DNA of 57,354 bases from Anaerotignum sp. (GCF_030625865.1 NZ_DAOUQB010000019.1:1-57354); one strand, 5' to 3'. Shown: positions 26,902-35,897, numbered from the stretch's first letter. Translations and numbers: made by a program. Notes: generated from the letters alone by a model not told the origin.

Positions 26902-28041
26902 TTATTGCCTAAGAATAAAATCCATCACAGGATCGTGGTTTGCCAAGTAATCAGCAAAAGTAGTCGGGAATAGATAATCTGGCATTAGGGTTACCTTATC
27001 CTTTTTGAAGAAGTGGAAAAAACGGGTGGAATAGCTTACCATTAATCTACTATTTGCCAACTCAAAAAAACCTAATTCGCCATAAAAATTGGGCTTACTT
27101 CCGCTTGGTTGCCCAAGGAGGATTGCCTTTTCCATTTTCAGCCAAATTAAATGTAGAAAGGCCGAAGAAAAAGTGGCTCTCCCCATAATTGCATATAGCT
27201 TTTGAAATCGCTTTAACGCTTTCAAGTTTGGAATCTTGTCCAAAAAAGGTTTCAGCAAGTAAGAACTTCCCCCTTGGTTATACCTAAGATCGATGACGAA
27301 TTTTTCCACCTGTTTTTCATTGAGAATAAACAATAGCTCTTGCATTAGCAATTCATGGGGAAATGCGGAATCCTCCACGCATTGATTGTATTGAAAATAT
27401 AAGATTTTATGAGATTCCATATATTCAAACCAGTATGGTATGCTGTTGTTTTTTGCATATTTGGAGCCACCCATTCCAATGGGGCCAACCTCATAAAACG
27501 CTTCTATTCCATCCGTACATTGTGTTACTACCGCATCTATTCGTTTTCCTTCACCCGTCTTCATTTGATAAGTAATTTCCCCACATTGGGAAGCTAATTT
27601 TACCCCATGTAAAATTTGAGGAGAATTCAAAAGCCGTGGAAGTTCCTCCTGAAACAGATACTCATTTTCATAAGAAATCAGCGGTCGCAGTCTTTCTATG
27701 ACACTAGTGATACTTTCTCCACCCACGCCCTCCAGTTGCCCGTACTGCAAATAAGAATACTCGGGTGAAGTATGTGTCACATAAATGCCTTCTTCAAACC
27801 AATAGAACGCCAATGGAAAAATGCGTTCTCTTTTGCCGTGAATCTTCGTATGAGAATCTCCAACAGATGCAACCCAACGGGTGAATGCAGCCAAAATTTC
27901 GTCATCCGTAAGATACGGAATTTCTTTTTCCAATTCCAATATTTCTTCCTTCATATCCCACTCATTGCGCCGAAAGAATAAATTTTTATGAAGCCTTGGT
28001 AATTCTTCAGATAAAGTGATTAAATCCTGTTTCCAATTCAT
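26902..28041 (-). CDS. S41-family (tail-specific-protease-like) serine protease, cytoplasmic
   Basis: A protein of about 379 residues resembling S41 peptidases of the IRBP/CtpA type. Marks are RWVASVGDSHTKI near residue 60, FVIDLRYNQGGSSYLL, the presumed nucleophile in GRATFSSAF and GQPSGSKPNFYGE. It has no signal peptide or PDZ domain. The frame is open to a TTG at 28152. I choose the ATG at 28041 (MNWKQDLITLSEELP) because related proteins begin this way, but its Shine-Dalgarno is weak; an ATG at 28077 is also possible. It follows the two precursors. It could trim leaders, degrade failed products or confer immunity. Confidence 0.75.
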   Translation of the reverse strand: MNWKQDLITLSEELPRLHKNLFFRRNEWDMKEEILELEKEIPYLTDDEILAAFTRWVASVGDSHTKIHGKRERIFPLAFYWFEEGIYVTHTSPEYSYLQYGQLEGVGGESITSVIERLRPLISYENEYLFQEELPRLLNSPQILHGVKLASQCGEITYQMKTGEGKRIDAVVTQCTDGIEAFYEVGPIGMGGSKYAKNNSIPYWFEYMESHKILYFQYNQCVEDSAFPHELLMQELLFILNEKQVEKFVIDLRYNQGGSSYLLKPFLDKIPNLKALKRFQKLYAIMGRATFSSAFLHLIWLKMEKAILLGQPSGSKPNFYGELGFFELANSRLMVSYSTRFFHFFKKDKVTLMPDYLFPTTFADYLANHDPVMDFILRQ

Positions 28042-28170
28042 AATTCCTGTTTCAGACTGTATTTTTTTCCTTTCCATATGCTTAAGACTGACCTTTCCAA
28101 ATGCACTCATTTTTCCAAGGCATTTTCTTGTAAAACACCAAAACCATTTCAATCATTTTATCTATTCAAC

Positions 28171-28491
28171 TTATGTCATTTCATGAAAAGAAGAAGGCTG
28201 ATTGTCATTCTTCACTTGTCCTAAAAATCCATTGCAGCCACATCCTCCGCCTGCAACCAAATCCAAGGCTTCATCGGATAATTCATCTGCAACAAAAGGT
28301 AAAACCAGATATGAGGTTTTCGCCGTTTCCTCCAATATCTTTATTTCCATATCCTCAGGAATATTGACATCAAACTCGGCAATTGCTCCATGGGGGTTGG
28401 TCAATAGCAATTGCTTAAATTCTTCATCCTCCAAAGCCTTTTTGATAAGCTTTTCTTCTATCTCACTTCGTGCCTCATCCAACTGACTCAT
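28171..28491 (-). CDS. NHLP-type RiPP precursor peptide 1
   Basis: A 106-residue precursor. The leader is of the nitrile-hydratase-alpha-like (NHLP) kind: ALEDEEFKQLLLTNPHGAIA, then IPEDMEIKILEET and YLVLPF, ending DEALDLVAGG. The predicted core is 24 residues: GCGCNGFLGQVKNDNQPSSF followed by HEMT. GAGGT precedes the ATG at 28491; a GTG two codons earlier overlaps it. Most of the leader is nearly identical to that of the neighbouring precursor, which indicates recent duplication. Two Cys in GCGC and the adjacent radical SAM enzyme suggest thioether or other radical-made crosslinks. Confidence 0.88.
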   Translation of the reverse strand: MSQLDEARSEIEEKLIKKALEDEEFKQLLLTNPHGAIAEFDVNIPEDMEIKILEETAKTSYLVLPFVADELSDEALDLVAGGGCGCNGFLGQVKNDNQPSSFHEMT

Positions 28492-28534
28492 ATTCACACC
28501 TCTTTCTTTTTCAAAAATACAAGTAATTTACAAT

Positions 28535-28840
28535 TTATGAAATAGATGTAGTTGAAACTACACTTGGACCACAATTTCCAGTGCAGCCACATCCCCCGCC
28601 TGCAATCAAATCCAATGCTTCATCCGTTAATTCATCGGCAACAAAGGGTAAAACCAGATATGAGGTTTGTGCCGTTTCCTCCAATATCTTGACTTCCATT
28701 TCCTCAGGAATCGTGACACCAAACTGGGCGATTGCCTCATGGGGATTGGTCAATAGCAATTGCTTAAATTCTTCATCCTCCAAGGCCTTTGCTACTATCT
28801 TTTCTTGTAAGCTTGTGCGTACTTCATCCATTTTACTCAT
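28535..28840 (-). CDS. NHLP-type RiPP precursor peptide 2
   Basis: A 101-residue precursor with the same NHLP leader pattern (EEFKQLLLTNPHEAIA, IPEEMEVKILEET, DEALDLIAGG). The predicted core is 19 residues, GCGCTGNCGPSVVSTTSIS, with three Cys and many Ser/Thr. AGGAGAT lies 8 bases before the ATG at 28840; the frame extends upstream into the acetyltransferase gene without a site. It is 16 bases after that gene. The core differs from precursor 1 after GCGC, while the leaders match closely, the usual pattern for one enzyme set acting on several cores. Confidence 0.88.
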   Translation of the reverse strand: MSKMDEVRTSLQEKIVAKALEDEEFKQLLLTNPHEAIAQFGVTIPEEMEVKILEETAQTSYLVLPFVADELTDEALDLIAGGGCGCTGNCGPSVVSTTSIS

Positions 28841-28856
28841 GCTAACATCTCCTTTT

Positions 28857-29735
28857 TTATAATAATTTGTTGGATATGTAATACTCTTTGTGGAGTATTG
28901 TATATGGTTTGATTTTTCTCTCATAAAAACTCTTTAGTGGTGGATTCACATAGGGTTCACTATAGTTAATCAGCATTGAACTGTAGGGAATGTTCAAAGA
29001 AAGCTGTTTCCTGCATATATAAGACACAAATGGAATGGAAAGAAAGGTTCGTTGAAATTCTTCCCGTAGGTACATCCGTTCAAAACTAATGGTATCCTTT
29101 GCAACCAAAACGGTAACCATCCAACCGATGATTTCCCCATTTAGGCAAAGCCAAAAACTTGTGTCCTTATGATAATCCCTTAGATGGGCAAGAAACGGTG
29201 AAGCATAGGCAGGATACCACTTCCCAATTCCATTGTTTACATAGGTGCGTTGCTCCGACGTAATGTCATCAAACGGAATTGCCTCTGCACCCCTTTTGAA
29301 TGGGCTATGAAAAATCCAAGAATAATCAGAGACTTTAAATTTACATATCTCACTAAACTTGACAAAAGAAGACCATTCGTTTTTTTTCAAAGTTTCCGAC
29401 AATGGCGAAAAATGGCTTTCGTCCATAGGGAAACAAATTTGAAGTTCTTTACAACCTTTTTCACGGAGTACCTTCTCCCCCTCTTGAAGCAGTTTTGTTC
29501 CCAAGCCTTGCCTTCGATAGGCGGTTACAACATAGATTGACCGTATGACTGCTGCTTTTTTCGAGGAATTTAACCTTGCCAGAAGCAAGCCTGCAGGTTT
29601 TAAATGATAAGAAGCCGCCAAAACAACATAACCCTCATTGACGCAAAACTCTTCCAATTTTTCCCTAAAGCATGGAAATGTGAATAAAATATAATCTTTT
29701 ATATCCTTTTCTTCAAGCTGATCAATGAAAAACAT
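28857..29735 (-). CDS. Tandem GNAT acetyltransferase
   Basis: A 292-residue protein. The N-terminal half is a clear GNAT fold with the acetyl-CoA loop VVTAYRRQGLGTKLL near residue 85 and EKGCKELQIC after it. The C-terminal half (about 150-292) looks like a second, divergent GNAT domain (WLCLNGEIIGWMVTVLV). AAAGGAG precedes the ATG, which overlaps the radical SAM stop by 14 bases, so the two are translationally coupled. GNAT enzymes acetylate amines; here the N-terminus or a Lys of the core peptide, or a protective acetylation, are plausible targets. Confidence 0.85.
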   Translation of the reverse strand: MFFIDQLEEKDIKDYILFTFPCFREKLEEFCVNEGYVVLAASYHLKPAGLLLARLNSSKKAAVIRSIYVVTAYRRQGLGTKLLQEGEKVLREKGCKELQICFPMDESHFSPLSETLKKNEWSSFVKFSEICKFKVSDYSWIFHSPFKRGAEAIPFDDITSEQRTYVNNGIGKWYPAYASPFLAHLRDYHKDTSFWLCLNGEIIGWMVTVLVAKDTISFERMYLREEFQRTFLSIPFVSYICRKQLSLNIPYSSMLINYSEPYVNPPLKSFYERKIKPYTILHKEYYISNKLL

Positions 29736-31065
29736 AGATGTTCTCCTTTATCTTTCCATCTTTAATGCTTTTTGTAATATGGTTTATTATATTGTCCTGC
29801 CCAGAGCAGTCAGGCTTGCCCTGATTACGGAGAATTCTATCCGGACAACCGCCCATGCAAACAGGCAAAGCCTTACATTCAAGGCATTGGGCGAATTCAA
29901 AGGGCTCCCATGTGATATATTTTATTTCTTGAAATCTTTGTAACTTGCTGTGTTCGTTTATGAGTGAGCCACAAGACTTTTCTTTATGACTGATTTCCCA
30001 AAAGCATTTATATAAATCTCCGTCAGGATCAATCACAAATGCACCATGCAAATTTGCGCAACAAACAAGATGCATCCTGGGAATATTTTCAAAAACCTTG
30101 AATCCTTTTTTCTTCAAAAGCTTATCAAAATCATCTTTCATTTGAAAAACATCTTCGTTCGTTAGACATGGACATTCAGATATTTCATCCCCAGTAACAC
30201 TCGTTTTCTGAACAGGTGAAACGTAAACACAAACATCCTTTAATCCCTTTTCTTCAAAAATATCAAGTAAATTTTGGGCGTCCTCCGTATTACTGGAATC
30301 AACATTAATTCTAACGCTTACCATAAGGCCCTCTTTATTTAGCGCCTCTATCCCCTTCATAATGGTATCAAAAGTACCTTTTTCAGGGTTGCTTTTTAAG
30401 CATCGCCTTTGATTATGTATTTCAGGTGTTCCATCTAAGGTAATTTGATAGTATTTTATCTTTGCTAAAATCAATTTTTCAATGAGCGCAGGGTTTTGAC
30501 CGATCACATAACCATTGGTTATGATGTCCGGCAGATATGCAACATTGTTTTCCTCTGCGATTTTAATCAACTTTTCCGATAAATTAAAAATAATATCATA
30601 AGCCAGCATGGGTTCTCCGCCATACCAAGTTATTCTCAGCTTTGTTTTTCCCTTAATATTTTTTTTTACAAAACAAAGCAACGCCTGTTGCACCTCTTCT
30701 GACATGAAAATCGGGCTTCCCTGCTCCACATCAATGCCCTGTTCAAAACAATAAGAACAATTAAAGTTACATGCCATTGTTGGGGCAATAACCAGTTCCA
30801 AAATATTGCTGCGATACCTTGCCTTATTAAAAATATTTTTCAGTATTTTTATTTCATCTATTTCATCATCTATGATAAATCCGTTCTTTGCCATTTCTCT
30901 TAGAAAACCTTGTGCAAAAGGTGCAAAACGATCCACTTCTATACGTTCCTGTTCTAGAAGCGAGGTCAATAAAGGATTTATTTCTACAAGGGACGAATTT
31001 AGTGTATTGTAAATGAGCGTCTTTCCTTGATGCTGTATAATAAAATTATATTTTGACGGTTTCAC
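29722..31065 (-). CDS. Radical SAM/SPASM peptide maturase
   Basis: About 447 residues. The radical SAM cluster is in CNFNCSYC (C-x3-C-x2-C, near residues 99-106), followed by TWYGGEPML. A C-terminal SPASM region binds auxiliary clusters: CCANLHGAFVIDPDGDLYKC and CLECKALPVCMGGCPDRI. The N-terminus is a short RRE-like or domain-typical stretch (KYNFIIQHQGKTLIYNTLNSSLVEI). AGGAGG lies 7 bases before a GTG at 31065, preferred over an in-frame start at 31113. It opens the precursor operon. Related enzymes install thioether or C-C crosslinks or epimerise residues; the chemistry here cannot be read from sequence. Confidence 0.92.
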   Translation of the reverse strand: MKPSKYNFIIQHQGKTLIYNTLNSSLVEINPLLTSLLEQERIEVDRFAPFAQGFLREMAKNGFIIDDEIDEIKILKNIFNKARYRSNILELVIAPTMACNFNCSYCFEQGIDVEQGSPIFMSEEVQQALLCFVKKNIKGKTKLRITWYGGEPMLAYDIIFNLSEKLIKIAEENNVAYLPDIITNGYVIGQNPALIEKLILAKIKYYQITLDGTPEIHNQRRCLKSNPEKGTFDTIMKGIEALNKEGLMVSVRINVDSSNTEDAQNLLDIFEEKGLKDVCVYVSPVQKTSVTGDEISECPCLTNEDVFQMKDDFDKLLKKKGFKVFENIPRMHLVCCANLHGAFVIDPDGDLYKCFWEISHKEKSCGSLINEHSKLQRFQEIKYITWEPFEFAQCLECKALPVCMGGCPDRILRNQGKPDCSGQDNIINHITKSIKDGKIKENIYVFH

Positions 31066-31164
31066 ATTTTTACCTCCTAGTGCACAACTGATTTTATCTT
31101 TCATAGCTTGCAAAGTAACAACCCTAATAAAAGTAGTTTATCAGAGTTTTTTTCAGAAATATAT

Positions 31165-31178
31165 TATCGCATCCGATA
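31165..31178. promoter_or_regulatory. Short inverted repeat upstream of the maturase operon
   Basis: TATCG and CGATA flank CATC about 100 bases upstream of the radical SAM start. It lies in the only gap that can hold the promoter of this operon. No convincing -35/-10 pair was found, so activation by a regulator is likely. Low confidence. Confidence 0.25.
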
Positions 31179-31193
31179 CATTATCTCCCGTAA

Positions 31194-31876
31194 GCACCTA
31201 CGACATGCTTTTCAAAAGTCTTATTCATAGCCCTTTTATCTTTGCAACTTGAATTGTCAAGTCAAATGCAACGATTTTATGACCGTCTGATAAGAATTGA
31301 AGATTTGAATCAACCTGTTTTAAAAGGATACAGCAATCTATTTGAAATAACAGAATCTTTAGAAGTTACAGAGGAATACTTGCTTGATACAATTACTTCC
31401 TTTAAAAAAAGCTATGGAACAATTCACATGATATTATGCCACAACTTTATGTTATCCCCAGTTCCCACCTTTGAACTAACCCCCGAAACAATAATCAAAT
31501 CAAAGATACCTACCGATTTATTGAACTTGGCTAAAAATTTGATGGTATTTTTGGCTTTTTTAATGGTGTCAACAAAAACAGCTTTGCAGCAGCAGTCTTA
31601 TATTTCGCCGGCTCACTTTGTTCGAACCTCCTATTTAAAATCGCATTTGCCAAACCAAGGGAGCGCCATGAAGCAATTGCAGCATATTTTCATATTGTAA
31701 AAAGCGTTTCCATCCCCAAAAGAGCTGTTATAACCAATCGAAACACCTATGATTATGCAAAATATACGCAAGTACCCTCAAGTAAATATTTTTTGAGGGC
31801 ACACATTTTTCTCTTCGCAATTTTAATTATTCAGAATAACAACAGAAAGCATTCTTATATGGAAATTGACCTCTAA
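31194..31876 (+). pseudogene. Decayed plus-strand gene of unknown family
   Basis: One frame is open from 31194 to 31700 (TTG at 31242 or ATG at 31266), with protein-like sequence such as RFYDRLIRIEDLNQPVLKGY and SLEVTEEYLLDTITSFKKSY. A second frame is open from 31535 to 31876 and continues protein-like without a start (KPRERHEAIAAYFHIVKSVS). The change of frame near 31530 suggests a frameshifted remnant. I do not recognise the parent family. The surrounding 31877-32134 contains no gene, only a hairpin at 32028-32054. Confidence 0.35.
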
Positions 31877-32027
31877 ATCATCAATGGTTCTATGCTGGTT
31901 CTCGTCTTGATTAAATGCCAAAATAAAATCTGCGGAAAGAAACTCCTTTTAATTCTTGATAGCAGCCACTACTTTGAAATTAAAAAAATATTATTTCATG
32001 GCAATCAAAAAAACAGACATAAAGAAT

Positions 32028-32054
32028 GGCATAGTCGCTACTTACGACTATGCC
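32028..32054. terminator. Perfect 10-bp hairpin, possible terminator
   Basis: GGCATAGTCG (32028-32037) and CGACTATGCC (32045-32054) are perfect inverted repeats around CTACTTA. It lies about 80 bases downstream of the surface-protein gene on the minus strand, where a T-run follows some 12 bases after the stem. Terminator use is likely but not certain. Confidence 0.45.
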
Positions 32055-32134
32055 GAAATTTCCAAGGAGGCAAACCCATTTGAGAGCTGCCCATATATAT
32101 GCCTTTTTTATTATAAAGGCTTACATTAAGGGAA

Positions 32135-34063
32135 TTATTCACGCCTTCTTTTTACATATAACGTGATTATTACTGCTCCTCCAATAACAGCTGCAAGAAC
32201 TGCAGCAAGTGCTATGTTACTGCTATTGCCGCTGTCCTCTGACTCCGTTTCCGCAAAAGTATCCACTGACATATCATCAGAAATATTCTGACCGAATGCA
32301 GTGCTAAGATCATAATAATTATCAAATTCCGTACGGTCAATATATGACGTGCTGAACTGATTGCCGCTACCAATTTCTACGCTTGTTAAATAATTTCCTG
32401 TTACTGTTATTGTATAATCACTTGTTCCATTCACAACAGTTGAACCGTTTGCTACTACTGTAACAGTTTTTCCGTTTTCATCAACAATCTGAGAACCTTC
32501 TTCCGCATTTAGATTTGTAACCGTTGAATTTCCTGTTACAATCCACGTTGATGTGTTGTCCAAATTTATTGTTATAGGTGCCGAAGATACATCTGTGTTG
32601 ACTGAATTCGTTGTAATGCTTGTTTCTCCTGTATATACACTGCTTGCCAGAAGATACATATCTAGACTACTGATTGTATCAACATCAATATTACCATTTA
32701 ATGTCTCGCCAAGCCCAGTGAATTTAATATCTGAACCATTACTTCCTGCTGTGCCCCAGTTATTTGAATCATTCCCTTGGATCGTCAGTAAGTTTACATT
32801 GCTACTGTCAAAATTAAGCGTTGTATTACTTAAAACAATGTTTGCTGAAGTATTGGTTGAATAAAACATTGCGCCACTTTTTATTGCAGTTGAAAGTGTG
32901 GAATCACTTGCTTCAAAAGTTGCTGTCTCTCCTGTTGTAGATTCTGCATCACCGGAAGTAGACTGATAAATAATAACTCCGTTTGCAATAGGATCACTTG
33001 CAGATGCTGTTGTACAAGTACTTGTAAGCTCAGAATGATAAATCAGAATCGTATTTAATCCTTCCATGCCGGCTATCTGGCTGCCGGAAGCAGTACCTTT
33101 AACATTATCAACTTCTATATCTCCCGTTGAATAAATCAAAGGGGAACCCGAACCTGCAGTGGAAAGCTTGCTGTTAACGGCTGAAATATATCCGCCTCCA
33201 CGATCCGTTGCCAAAGCCGCACTGTGATCTCCCTGAGTTGAAATTGTCATTAAGTTTGCAAGAATGGTTCCACCATATGTGGCATCGAGACCTCTTGAAT
33301 TTCCTGCTGTTGTTGTAATTGTATCATTATTGGCATGAACAGTTGCCCCATCCGTAGCAAAAATACCATTGCTGCCTTCACTGTCAGCATTAAGCGAACT
33401 GTCTGATATGTAAGCCTTAGAGCTATCATTCACAGCAAGAAGGATTGAGTTTGCACCGTAAAAATTACAATTATCGCCATCAGTATCGTCACCCGATTTG
33501 TTCAATGTATCATTAGAAATTGTGAGAGTTCCTGCATTTTGAACAAGTGCAGCATTTTGGTCTTTATCCAATGCCGTAATTGTTTCATTTTCTGAAGTTT
33601 CTGATGTGGCATCTGCTGTTAGAATGGCTGAATATGTTCCTTTATAGTCGAAGTTCATTGTATCGGCTCCACCCATGTTGCCTCCTAAAGGCGCCTCGCC
33701 TGAGGGAGCTTCCCCTGTCGGTTTTTCTCCCGATGGAGGTGTCACAGTATTACCGGATGGTGCTTCTTCTGTTGATACTTCTCCCGTTTGGGCTTCCCCT
33801 GACGGAGGTGCACCCGGCTCTCCCGTTGGTGCTTCTCCTGAGGGAGGTGTACCCAGCTCTCCCATGGGTGCTTCTCCTGATGGAGGTGCTCCCGAAGGTT
33901 TCTCCCCTGCCGGTGGTGCTCCTACCGAACCATCTCCCGCCTGTATTGGTTGTGTCGCATCCATTGTTTCTGCGTTAGCAGTTACACCTGCAGATGCAAT
34001 TGCCATAGAAAGTGTTATTGCTAAAGTAAACGCTGTCGTTCTCCTTATCTTTGCTAATTGCAT
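32135..34063 (-). CDS. Pro/Gly-rich, beta-helix-like surface protein with C-terminal membrane anchor
   Basis: A 642-residue secreted protein. A signal peptide spans about residues 1-31 (cleavage after TANA). Residues about 45-130 consist of imperfect PPSGEAP-type repeats. The rest is rich in Ser, Thr, Asn and Gly with repeated short beta-strand patterns (TLTISNDTLNKSG, AYISDSSLNADS, GYISAVNSKLSTAG), as in parallel beta-helices. The C-terminus has one membrane span and an RRRE tail, with no LPXTG motif. GGAGG lies 8 bases before the ATG. It stands alone. An adhesin or wall-associated role is inferred. Confidence 0.8.
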   Translation of the reverse strand: MQLAKIRRTTAFTLAITLSMAIASAGVTANAETMDATQPIQAGDGSVGAPPAGEKPSGAPPSGEAPMGELGTPPSGEAPTGEPGAPPSGEAQTGEVSTEEAPSGNTVTPPSGEKPTGEAPSGEAPLGGNMGGADTMNFDYKGTYSAILTADATSETSENETITALDKDQNAALVQNAGTLTISNDTLNKSGDDTDGDNCNFYGANSILLAVNDSSKAYISDSSLNADSEGSNGIFATDGATVHANNDTITTTAGNSRGLDATYGGTILANLMTISTQGDHSAALATDRGGGYISAVNSKLSTAGSGSPLIYSTGDIEVDNVKGTASGSQIAGMEGLNTILIYHSELTSTCTTASASDPIANGVIIYQSTSGDAESTTGETATFEASDSTLSTAIKSGAMFYSTNTSANIVLSNTTLNFDSSNVNLLTIQGNDSNNWGTAGSNGSDIKFTGLGETLNGNIDVDTISSLDMYLLASSVYTGETSITTNSVNTDVSSAPITINLDNTSTWIVTGNSTVTNLNAEEGSQIVDENGKTVTVVANGSTVVNGTSDYTITVTGNYLTSVEIGSGNQFSTSYIDRTEFDNYYDLSTAFGQNISDDMSVDTFAETESEDSGNSSNIALAAVLAAVIGGAVIITLYVKRRRE

Positions 34064-34979
34064 AATTTATCCTCCCACGTAATTGTTATTTTTTTCTAAA
34101 TTCATTTTAAAATATCAATCTTAAATGAAACTAAAAACCAATAAAAATTTTCAATTTTAGATAAATATATGCAAAGAGCTGCATCCGCCTAACAATGGTA
34201 TTTCCGTAATTGTATCTTAAAAAATCTGTTTCCTCAGTTTTGCCCTATAAATACAAAAAACTGTAAAAATAAAACAGATTATTCTTACAGTTAATATTAA
34301 AATTCTGAACCTATGATAATAAAATGATCATTTAACTACAATTTCGAGCCACTTACTATGGAACCTTATAAACTGTACTCTATATTTACATCTGATTAAA
34401 ATTGAGTTATATTCCGCAGTAAAGATTCTCAAAATAAAAAAATACTCGACTTTTTAAGGCGGGTAAATTTTCTCGTTTATAAAACGTTACGTTATTGTAA
34501 AAAATTAAATACCTAGAAATACCAATAATACCAAAGCAAAAATGAAAAAAGAATTGTTTATTATGAGGTACGTAAAGATAAAAAATACATAGTTTTAACA
34601 TTATATGTCGCTGTATTGTTCTTCATCGGAACTATTTAATTATGATAACAACTTTTTATTAAAGCTTCTGCTGAGTTTCCAAAAACTTTTATTTTCTCAC
34701 TTTTAAAAATTACAGCAAAATTGTTTAAATCTTCTTAAGTGATAATATCTGTGATAGGCTATAGATGAAACATGCTTTTCATCACTTTTATATCAAATCT
34801 TGCCACTTGATTAAAGCCCTTAATTCTTAAAAATAGTACCCTTAAGTTATTTCCCATCAAGCACCGTAATTTTGCAATTATGTTTCTCTTTTTTAAAATG
34901 CAAAGTAAACAGATCCTCACCAAATATCCTGCTGTACAGTCCTGAACCTTCCTATTCTTTAAAAAAAATATATCACAAA
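34064..34979. other. AT-rich non-coding stretch
   Basis: About 916 bases without a convincing gene. Short open frames here, such as one at 34407-34601 on the minus strand, have AT-driven composition and no ribosome binding site. An 8-bp inverted repeat (AACTGTAA at 34259-34266, TTACAGTT at 34285-34292) is present. The part nearest 34064 must contain the promoter of the surface-protein gene, but no clear boxes were found. No clear terminator was seen after agrB. Confidence 0.5.
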
Positions 34980-35576
34980 TTATCCCTGTTCTGAATTTTT
35001 CATAAGTTTCTTATTTTTGTATAATCCCATAATCAAAATGATAGATAAAAAACAAACCGACATTTCTATGACAGTCATTACCACAAATTCCTTCAGAATA
35101 TAAGCTATCCCTGCAATAGCTGTAAGAATAACCAGTATTTTTCGAACCTTCTTTTTATAACTAATTTTTTCCTTGTCAAGTAGCGGTTTATTTGCATCTG
35201 CAACTGGTACAAATATCCAAATCACACAGAACGCAACCACAAAACAAATTAACTCCCATATGCTGCTATATCGTTGTAAAAATCGAATTCCCAGCAAAAT
35301 AAGCACCGTTGTAGCACTTGACATAATATAACACCTCAACTGTGTCTTTGCATGATATCCACCAGCAAAAATACGGAGCGGAATAAAGAAAATTAAATAT
35401 AAAATAATTTCAAAAACCATGTTCAGGATGACTCCAATAAGCAGAGAGGTACAAATATTCAAAAGTAATATCGCACCTTGGTATAATCCGAATATGTAAA
35501 TATCCTTGTCACTGTCCTCTAGCCCCTTTGACAGTTTCATTTGTTTCCATATTCCATCCATCAATCTTTCAGTCAT
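34980..35576 (-). CDS. agrB: AgrB-family peptide-cyclising membrane protease
   Basis: About 198 residues with five to six membrane spans. The catalytic pair is visible in RIFAGGYHAKTQLRC: His75 and Cys82. AgrB cuts the C-terminal tail off AgrD and forms the thiolactone of the autoinducing peptide. GGGGTGA lies 5 bases before the ATG at 35576, preferred over a GTG at 35594. It follows agrD by 41 bases and is the last gene of the agrD-agrB unit. Confidence 0.92.
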   Translation of the reverse strand: MTERLMDGIWKQMKLSKGLEDSDKDIYIFGLYQGAILLLNICTSLLIGVILNMVFEIILYLIFFIPLRIFAGGYHAKTQLRCYIMSSATTVLILLGIRFLQRYSSIWELICFVVAFCVIWIFVPVADANKPLLDKEKISYKKKVRKILVILTAIAGIAYILKEFVVMTVIEMSVCFLSIILIMGLYKNKKLMKNSEQG

Positions 35577-35617
35577 CGTAATCACCCCGAACACGAACTA
35601 CAGAATAACCCCACTCC

Positions 35618-35773
35618 TTAGTCTCTTCTCAGTTTTTCGCTGCCTTTAGGCATTTTAGGTTGGTAATACTCAAACATGCAGGCAGAATTAACCGATACCA
35701 CAGTAATTACCATAGCTAGAGATGTAATAGCTTTCCACATTCCTAATCTCCAATTTCCCATTGTTTTTTTCAT
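35618..35773 (-). CDS. agrD: AgrD, cyclic thiolactone autoinducer precursor
   Basis: A 51-residue precursor starting at the ATG at 35773, with GGGGT 9 bases upstream; the longer frame to 35845 would start upstream of the predicted promoter -10 box. The N-terminal half is an amphipathic, hydrophobic helix (NWRLGMWKAITSLAMVITVV). The autoinducer region is NSACMFEYYQPKMP, followed by a charged tail. The Cys-x4 spacing before YQPKMP matches clostridial AgrD proteins. The likely product is a ring of Cys-Met-Phe-Glu-Tyr with a short tail such as Ser-Ala; the exact ends are inference. Confidence 0.88.
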   Translation of the reverse strand: MKKTMGNWRLGMWKAITSLAMVITVVSVNSACMFEYYQPKMPKGSEKLRRD

Positions 35774-35832
35774 AAATGAATACCCCATTTCTTTTATATA
35801 GATTAGTAATAAGTAATAAGCCGTACGATGTA

Positions 35833-35897
35833 AGTATAACATCATTTTAAAGAAAAAACCGAAAAAGCCAAAATCAGCAATATTTCTTCCAAAAATG
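35833..35897 (-). promoter_or_regulatory. agrD: Candidate LytTR (AgrA) operator and agrD promoter
   Basis: On the minus strand two TTTTGG-ending 9-mers (CATTTTTGG at 35897-35889, TGATTTTGG at 35876-35868) are spaced 21 bases start to start, the spacing of LytTR sites. A weak -35 (CGGTTT, 35861-35856), 17-base spacer and TATACT (35838-35833) follow. The weak -35 next to a direct repeat fits activation by AgrA. The repeats share only six of nine bases, so this is a candidate. Confidence 0.4.

Noticed and set aside
31892-32083. Short plus-strand frame after the decayed gene
   Set aside because: Only 63 codons, no ribosome binding site, and it runs through the hairpin at 32028-32054.
33580-33978. 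Long plus-strand frames opposite the Pro-rich repeats of the surface protein
   Set aside because: They arise from the repeated codons of the real gene on the other strand and lack ribosome binding sites and protein-like sequence.
32135-34063. LPXTG sortase substrate
   Set aside because: The C-terminus has a membrane span and basic tail but no LPXTG-like motif.
34407-34601. 64-codon minus-strand frame in the AT-rich gap
   Set aside because: Composition is driven by AT content, there is no ribosome binding site, and no family is recognisable.
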